17,995 nucleotides of DNA from Dehalococcoidia bacterium. GTDB taxonomy: Bacteria > Chloroflexota > Dehalococcoidia > Lucifugimonadales > Australimonadaceae. A program made the translations under genes and the position numbers. The stretch spans positions 1-17,995 of the forward strand of contig JAGWBE010000037.1 in assembly GCA_021296055.1 (NCBI GenBank). Reading direction: 5' to 3'. Below, one piece after another: positions 13,785-17,995 of this stretch; position 1 is the stretch's first letter; each line of letters opens with the position of its first letter. Below the pieces are notes generated by a model that ran no database searches, had not been told where the DNA came from, and was given only the letters and a program-made list of their open reading frames with translations.

Positions 13785-14789
13785 CTAGGCGACGGCGCTG
13801 CCGACGCTGTCGAGGATGAGGCGCGTCACCACGTACGGGTCCATATTGGCGTTGGGGCGCCGGTCCTCGAGGTAGCCCTTCTGGTCGCGCTCCACTTGCC
13901 ACGGGATACGAATCGACGCGCCCCGATCGGAGACGCCGTACTTGAACTCCTTGTAGGAGGCGGTCTCGTGGAGTCCGGTCAGGCGCTCCTCGATGCCAGC
14001 GCCGTAGTTGGCGATGTGGAGGTCATGCTTGCCTTTGAGCGCCTCGATGGCGGCCAAGATGGGCGGGTAGGACTCGCGCATGGCCTTGGTGGAGAAGTTG
14101 GTGTGCGCGCCCGCGCCATTCCAGTCGCCGCGCGCAGGCTTGGCGTCGAGCGTTGCGCTGATGTCGAAATCCTCGCCGACGCGGTAGAGCAGCCAGCGCG
14201 CGAGCCACAGCTCGTCCGCGATGCGCGGCGTGGCGAGCGGACCGACCTGGAATTCCCATTGACCGGGCATCACCTCGGCGTTGATGCCGGAGATGAGCAG
14301 TCCCGCCTCGAGGCAGACGCTCAGGTGCTCTTCGACAACCTCACGGCCGAACACCTCGTCGTCGCCCACGCCACAGTAGTAGCCGCCCTGGGGCGCGGGG
14401 TAGCCGCCCTCAGCGGGAAAGCCGAGGGGTCGCGCGCCCTTGAAGAAGGTGTACTCCTGCTCGATGCCGAAAATCATCCCCAGTCCGACGAAGCGCTCGG
14501 CGACCTCGGCGCAGGCGCGGCGCGTGTTCGTCGGGTGCGGCGACATATCCGACAGCAGCACCTCGCACATCACCAACTTGTCGCCCTCGTCGCGCAGCGG
14601 GTCGTCGATCGAGTGCACGGGCTGGAGCACACAGTCGGAGGCTTCGCCCGTAGCCTGGTTCGTGCTGGAGCCGTCGAAGCCCCAGATGGGGGGCTCTTCG
14701 CCGACGGGCACAATCTTCGTCTTGGAGCGCAACTTCGCCGTCGGCTCCGTCCCGTCGACCCAGATGTACTCGGCCTTGTAGTGGTCCAT
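13785..14789 (-). CDS. glnII: Type II (eukaryotic-like) glutamine synthetase
   Basis: A 334-residue GSII enzyme, which makes glutamine from glutamate, ammonia and ATP in the cytoplasm. Family signatures are WGFDGSSTNQA (36-46), DCVLQPV (52-58), the metal ligands Glu110 and Glu112 in GIEQEYTFF, Glu172 and Glu179 in AEVMPGQWEFQVG, the ATP loop NGAGAHTNFSTKAMR (224-238), and the C-terminal EDRRPNANMDPY (308-319). It is much shorter than GSI (about 450-470 residues) and lacks the GSI adenylylation loop, so control is expected at transcription rather than by GlnE. The ATG at 14787-14789 follows GGGAGAG at good spacing. It has its own upstream dyads, a -10 box and a downstream terminator, so it is probably monocistronic. 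Confidence 0.95.
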   Translation of the reverse strand: MDHYKAEYIWVDGTEPTAKLRSKTKIVPVGEEPPIWGFDGSSTNQATGEASDCVLQPVHSIDDPLRDEGDKLVMCEVLLSDMSPHPTNTRRACAEVAERFVGLGMIFGIEQEYTFFKGARPLGFPAEGGYPAPQGGYYCGVGDDEVFGREVVEEHLSVCLEAGLLISGINAEVMPGQWEFQVGPLATPRIADELWLARWLLYRVGEDFDISATLDAKPARGDWNGAGAHTNFSTKAMRESYPPILAAIEALKGKHDLHIANYGAGIEERLTGLHETASYKEFKYGVSDRGASIRIPWQVERDQKGYLEDRRPNANMDPYVVTRLILDSVGSAVA

Positions 14790-14846
14790 CCGTCTTCTCT
14801 CCCTCTGCGTGGCGTCGGAGGGGCGCATGCCCCTTCCCTCACCGCA

Positions 14847-14852
14847 AGTATA
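14847..14852 (-). promoter_or_regulatory. Candidate -10 box (TATACT) of glnII
   Basis: On the minus strand TATACT lies 57 bases before the start codon. The -35 position (17-base spacer) falls within the dyad at 14857-14876 and is a poor match to TTGACA, as expected of an activated or repressed promoter. Confidence 0.45.
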
Positions 14853-14856
14853 GGCG

Positions 14857-14876
14857 CGAGCGATGACCATCGCTCG
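14857..14876. promoter_or_regulatory. Perfect 9-bp dyad (proximal) upstream of glnII
   Basis: CGAGCGATG (14857-14865) and CATCGCTCG (14868-14876) are perfect inverted repeats separated by AC. The dyad spans the expected -35 position of the glnII promoter, the place for a repressor operator or activator site. Confidence 0.6.
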
Positions 14877-14879
14877 CCG

Positions 14880-14903
14880 GGTTGTTACGAGAGTGTAACA
14901 ACC
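14880..14903. promoter_or_regulatory. Perfect 9-bp dyad (distal) upstream of glnII
   Basis: GGTTGTTAC (14880-14888) and GTAACAACC (14895-14903) flank the 6-base spacer GAGAGT. The inner TGTTA-N8-TAACA resembles, but is one base longer than, the TGTNA-N7-TNACA sites of the TnrA/GlnR family. It begins 17 bases after the Cdc48 gene stop, so a hairpin at that transcript end is an alternative; no U-run follows. Confidence 0.6.
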
Positions 14904-14920
14904 AAAGCGTTCCCGCGCCC

Positions 14921-17068
14921 TTATCCCGCCGCGTGCTCATTCGGCGCGCCGGCCTCGGCCAGCGCATGGTCGAAGTGGGCGCGGCGAACGGCGAGAGGCG
15001 CGCCGTCGGCGCCGGAGGCTGCGTCCACCCGCTCGCGGACGGCGAGGAACGCCGCGCGGCGGCAAAGGGCTGCGAGGGCGGAGCCGGGCATTCCTTCCGA
15101 CGCGTCAGCGACGGTGTCCAGATCTACGTCCGGCGCGAGAGGCATGCCGCGCGTGTGGACGGCGAGGATGCGGCGGCGCGAAGCGCAATCGGGGAGGGCC
15201 AAGTCTACGTGCTGTTCGAGGCGTCCGGCGCGCAGCAGAGCGGGGTCGAGCGCGCCGGGGCGGTTGGTGGCGGCGAGCACGACCACCCCGCGCATGTCCT
15301 CGATGCCGTCCAGTTCGGCGAGGAGTTGGCTGACGGCGGCGTCGCCCCCTGCCGGCGCGCCCCCCGCATCGCGGCGGGAGGCAAGCGCGTCGAGCTCGTC
15401 GATGAAGACGATGCAGGGGCTGGCCTGCTTCGCCTTGCGGAACACCTCGCGCACCTTGCGCGCCGATTCGCCCACCCACGGGGAAAGCAGCTCCGGCCCC
15501 TTGACCGCTATGAAGTTGGCGTTCGACTGGCTGGCGACGGCCTTGGCGAGCAGCGTCTTGCCGGAGCCTGGCGGGCCGGAGAGGAGGACGCCCTTGGGCG
15601 GCGCGGCGCGGGCGGCCTCGAATAGGCCCCGGTGGCGCAGCGGCCACTCGATCGCCTCGCGCAGCGTCCTCTTCGCATCGTCCAGTCCGCCTACGTCATC
15701 CCAGCGCACGTCGGGAATCTCGGTGAACACCTCGCGGATGGCGGACGGCTCCACTTCCTTAAGCGCGTCAAGGAAATGTTCTTCGCGCACCTCGAGGTCG
15801 GCCAGTAAGTCGTCCGGCAGGAATTCAGCCTCGCCGCGGATACGCGGCATCAGCTCGCGGAGCGTAACCATCGCCGCCTCGCGGCAGAGGGCGGCCAGGT
15901 CGGCGCCGACGAATCCGTGCGTCAACTCCGCCAGCCTCTCTAGGTCGACGTCGTCGGCCAGCGGCATCCCACGCGTGTGCACCTCGAGCACCTCGAGGCG
16001 TCCGTTGCGGTCGGGCACGCCGATGGTCAGTTCGCGGTCGAGGCGGCCAGGGCGCCGCAGGGCGGGGTCGAGCGTGTTGGGGACGTTCGTCGCGCCAATC
16101 ACGACGACCTGGCCGCGCGCCTGGAGGCCGTCCATCAGCGAGAGGAGCTGCGCGACGACACGGCGCTCCACCTGCTGGAACGCGCCCACCTCCTCGCGCT
16201 TGGGCGCGATGGCGTCGATCTCGTCGATGAAGATGATGGCCGGCGCGCGGGCGGCGGCCTCCTCGAACACCGCGCGCAGGCGCTCCTCCGATTCGCCGTA
16301 GAACTTGCCGATAATCTCCGGCCCGCCGATGCTGGCGAAGTGCGCCGAGGTCTCGTTGGCGACCGCCTTGGCGATGAGCGTCTTGCCCGTTCCCGGCGGG
16401 CCGTAGAGGAGCACGCCGCGCGGCGGCTCGATGCCCAAGCGCAGGAACAGTTCGGGGTAGCGTAGCGGCAGCTCGATCATCTCGCGGATGCGCTGTATCT
16501 CCTTGCGCAGACCGCCGATGTCCTCGTAGGTGACGCCCGCGCCCTCGTGCTGCTCGGCGCGCTCAACGCTCTCGCCGCGCACCTTCAGGTCGGTGGCCGT
16601 AGTCACGACCACGGCGCCTTTGGGGCGCGTCTCGACGACGGTGAACTCGCGGTAGACGCCGCCCAGGAAGGTGGCGCGCACCTTGTCGTCCGGCTGCACG
16701 GCCATGCCCAGCAGCACGTTGGCGACGTGCCGGCGTTCCGATTCGCCGTGCTCCCGCTGCGGCGCCCCCATAGGCGCGAGCACGACGGCGCGCGCGTCGG
16801 GCGCCGTCAGCCGCTCCACCTCCACCCATTCGTCGATGGTCGCGTCTGCGTTCTCGCGCACGATGCCGTCCATGCGGACGAGCGACTTGCCGCGCTGCTC
16901 AGCGTAGGCGGGGAGCGCCTTGGCGACCGTCTCGCGTTTGCCCCTGACGCGCACTACGTCGCCCGATTGGAGACCGAGGCGGGGCATATCGTCGCGGTCG
17001 ACGCGGACGACGCCGCGCCCCACGTCACGCGCCTCCGCCTCCGCCACCTTCAACCTGATGCTCGCCAT
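14921..17068 (-). CDS. Cdc48/VAT-type AAA+ ATPase with two ATPase domains
   Basis: A 715-residue bacterial homologue of archaeal VAT and eukaryotic Cdc48/p97, ring ATPases that unfold or remodel proteins. Residues 1-165 form the N-domain (double-psi barrel start: IRLKVAEAEARDVGRG, then MPRLGLQSGDVVRVRG). D1 has Walker A GPPGTGKT (223-230), Walker B IIFIDE (278-283), pore loop KFYGES (255-260) and Arg fingers Arg339/Arg342. D2 has GPPGSGKT (498-505), IVFIDE (553-558), WVGES (531-535) and Arg613/Arg616. Both ATPase sites look active. The C-terminus ends EHAAG without the HbYX proteasome-docking motif, so coupling to a 20S core by that route is unlikely. The ATG at 17066-17068 is 15 bases after the stop of the PD-(D/E)XK-like gene, with AGGAG between them. 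Confidence 0.95.
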   Translation of the reverse strand: MASIRLKVAEAEARDVGRGVVRVDRDDMPRLGLQSGDVVRVRGKRETVAKALPAYAEQRGKSLVRMDGIVRENADATIDEWVEVERLTAPDARAVVLAPMGAPQREHGESERRHVANVLLGMAVQPDDKVRATFLGGVYREFTVVETRPKGAVVVTTATDLKVRGESVERAEQHEGAGVTYEDIGGLRKEIQRIREMIELPLRYPELFLRLGIEPPRGVLLYGPPGTGKTLIAKAVANETSAHFASIGGPEIIGKFYGESEERLRAVFEEAAARAPAIIFIDEIDAIAPKREEVGAFQQVERRVVAQLLSLMDGLQARGQVVVIGATNVPNTLDPALRRPGRLDRELTIGVPDRNGRLEVLEVHTRGMPLADDVDLERLAELTHGFVGADLAALCREAAMVTLRELMPRIRGEAEFLPDDLLADLEVREEHFLDALKEVEPSAIREVFTEIPDVRWDDVGGLDDAKRTLREAIEWPLRHRGLFEAARAAPPKGVLLSGPPGSGKTLLAKAVASQSNANFIAVKGPELLSPWVGESARKVREVFRKAKQASPCIVFIDELDALASRRDAGGAPAGGDAAVSQLLAELDGIEDMRGVVVLAATNRPGALDPALLRAGRLEQHVDLALPDCASRRRILAVHTRGMPLAPDVDLDTVADASEGMPGSALAALCRRAAFLAVRERVDAASGADGAPLAVRRAHFDHALAEAGAPNEHAAG

Positions 17069-17083
17069 AGGCTGCCGCCTCTC

Positions 17084-17743
17084 CTAACTATTCGCGAAAG
17101 GCCGCAGGTCGTTTACGTCGATGAACACGTCGGCGACGTTGTCGCGCATCCACGGAGAGTGCAGACGCACGCCCAGGTGATGGGTTGCCAGATCTATCGC
17201 GGCCTCCCAGCCTGCTTTGGAGACAGGATTCCTGTCCGGAACGGTATCGTCGCCTACGAAGTAGACGAACACCAGGGCGGCATCGACCTCGTTGACCTCT
17301 TTGAGGAAGTAGAGGTGCGCCAGTCTGTTGGCGTACTGGTAAAAGCACTGCGTCCACTCCGTCTTTGAGCGAACACTGAGGAACGCTTTAGTGTCGTCAA
17401 GCGCCCGCCTAATCTTACGGAGGGATCCTTCCGACGCGCCGCTAGGGCTACTGTTGAACTCCGGGACGTTCGCCTTCGCCTCTACAAGGAGGCAGCGCCC
17501 GTTGCTTGTCAGAGCGAGGCCGTCCCACACAGGCCCTCGCGACGGCCAGAATTCCTTTAGCTGCTTGTGCCGAAGGTCTACGCCTAGGCTTTCCACGAAT
17601 CTCTGGTCGCAGTACTCAACGTAGTTGTTCGCCTTGAGCGGCGAAACCCACTCGATGCTCTCGCCTTGAGCCAAGCGAAGCGTCTCTGCGATGGCCGCGT
17701 CGATGACGCTTGGGCAGCGGTTCACCGCCACCTGAAGCCACAT
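17084..17743 (-). CDS. Conserved hypothetical protein with a PD-(D/E)XK nuclease-like motif
   Basis: A 219-residue protein with no named function. The stretch PVWDGLAL (71-78) followed by LLVEAKANV (85-93) gives Asp74, Glu88 and Lys90 in the D-x(n)-E-x-K arrangement of restriction-endonuclease-like folds. Other notable parts are FWPSRGP (65-71), FYQYANRLAHLYFL (134-147) and VFVYFVGDD (158-166). I recall similar widespread uncharacterised proteins with this pattern, but cannot search. The ATG at 17741-17743 follows AGGGG at good spacing; an in-frame GTG at 17795-17797 or a TTG after GGAGG would add up to 18 residues. Base composition is visibly less GC-rich than its neighbours, which may indicate transfer. 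It probably shares a transcript with the Cdc48 gene. Confidence 0.75.
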   Translation of the reverse strand: MWLQVAVNRCPSVIDAAIAETLRLAQGESIEWVSPLKANNYVEYCDQRFVESLGVDLRHKQLKEFWPSRGPVWDGLALTSNGRCLLVEAKANVPEFNSSPSGASEGSLRKIRRALDDTKAFLSVRSKTEWTQCFYQYANRLAHLYFLKEVNEVDAALVFVYFVGDDTVPDRNPVSKAGWEAAIDLATHHLGVRLHSPWMRDNVADVFIDVNDLRPFANS

Positions 17744-17817
17744 CTGACTGCCCCTAAGAGCGCGCCCCTCGGCCAATGATGCGCCTCCTGTCGCCACTTA
17801 CCAGCTCGCGGCGGCGC

Positions 17818-17995
17818 CTAGCACCCTTGCGTCGACCAGTCCTCGGTGACGACCTCCTCGGCGGGGCGCAGCCACACGCGGTTGAGCGCCATGTGCGCCT
17901 TGGCCGTGTCGCTCTCCATCTCCCAGTCGAGCGCCATGGCGAGGTAGCCGAGGTTGGACTGGACGAGGCGGAGCGTGTCGATGGCCTTGCGCTCG
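17818..17995 (-). CDS. C-terminal end of an unidentified protein (cut by the right edge)
   Basis: An open frame enters from the right edge and ends at TAG 17818-17820, giving 58 residues that include LRLVQSNLGYLAMALDW, KAHMALNRVWLRPAEE and the C-terminus DWSTQGC. The composition is a normal helical protein with GC-rich third positions like the other genes. No family is recognised. It ends 74 bases before the start of the PD-(D/E)XK-like gene. Confidence 0.6.
   Translation of the reverse strand, partial: ERKAIDTLRLVQSNLGYLAMALDWEMESDTAKAHMALNRVWLRPAEEVVTEDWSTQGC

Noticed and set aside
12343..13902. N-terminal extension of Rieske paralogue 3 to 519 residues
   Set aside because: The added residues run through the repeat, the terminator and the end of the glnII region and have no oxygenase-like content; the ATG at 13510-13512 matches the starts of the paralogues.
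13734..16301. A very long open frame on the plus strand opposite glutamine synthetase and the Cdc48 gene
   Set aside because: It is antisense to two well-supported genes, is Ser/Arg/Ala-rich with no motif, and arises from GC-rich third positions. Similar shadow frames lie opposite the amidase, M20 and Rieske genes.
1..17995. CRISPR array, tRNA, rRNA, insertion sequence or phage genes
   Set aside because: No regularly spaced repeats, cloverleaf-like sequence, transposase or phage protein was found on either strand by eye.

Overview
This is a gene-dense, GC-rich bacterial window with almost every gene on the minus strand. Its contents are a set of amidohydrolases, three Rieske oxygenase alpha subunits, a class III aminotransferase, a type II glutamine synthetase and a bacterial Cdc48-type double AAA+ ATPase. 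That mix fits a heterotrophic Chloroflexota lineage (Dehalococcoidia/SAR202-like), where Rieske oxygenases and catabolic enzymes are often expanded. The taxonomic guess is inference; the sequence carries no rRNA or tRNA to test it. No mobile element, tRNA, rRNA or CRISPR array was seen.

Layout. 1-1460: the start of a probable membrane protein running off the left edge, then an amidase-signature hydrolase, both minus. 1511-2743: a divergent plus-strand M20 N-carbamoyl-amino-acid hydrolase/allantoate amidohydrolase-type enzyme. 8686 down to 2758 (minus): a tightly packed catabolic gene train of small two-helix membrane protein, Rieske oxygenase, noncanonical M20 protein, glutamate-1-semialdehyde-aminomutase-like aminotransferase, Ldh_2-family dehydrogenase and lipoprotein cytochrome c. 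Ribosome binding sites overlap preceding stops, and the dehydrogenase and cytochrome overlap by four bases. 8838-10309 (minus): a pteridine-reductase-like SDR followed by a queC/ExsB homologue that has lost its ATP-binding loop. 10386-11150 (plus): a SAM methyltransferase whose stop shares a CTAG with the opposing gene. 11147-13512 (minus): two tandem Rieske oxygenase paralogues coupled by an ATGA overlap. 13785-14789: glutamine synthetase II with a terminator and a promoter region carrying two perfect dyads. 14921-17743: a Cdc48-like ATPase with a PD-(D/E)XK-like conserved protein just upstream. 17818-17995: the C-terminal end of an unidentified protein.

How the genes may work together. The 8686-2758 block reads as oxidation of an organic substrate by a Rieske oxygenase, followed by transamination and alcohol/hydroxy-acid oxidation. 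The flanking amidase and carbamoylase would release nitrogen from amide or ureido substrates. No ferredoxin or reductase for the three oxygenases is present, so electron donors must be elsewhere. The substrate cannot be read from the sequence.

Most notable observations: Rieske paralogue 2 carries Gly in place of the bridging Asp; the two tandem Rieske paralogues are nearly identical only in the N-terminal half; an intact M20-fold protein lacks most metal ligands; the queC homologue has a deletion exactly over its SGGxDS loop; a palindromic intergenic repeat occurs three times; and a double dyad lies upstream of glutamine synthetase.
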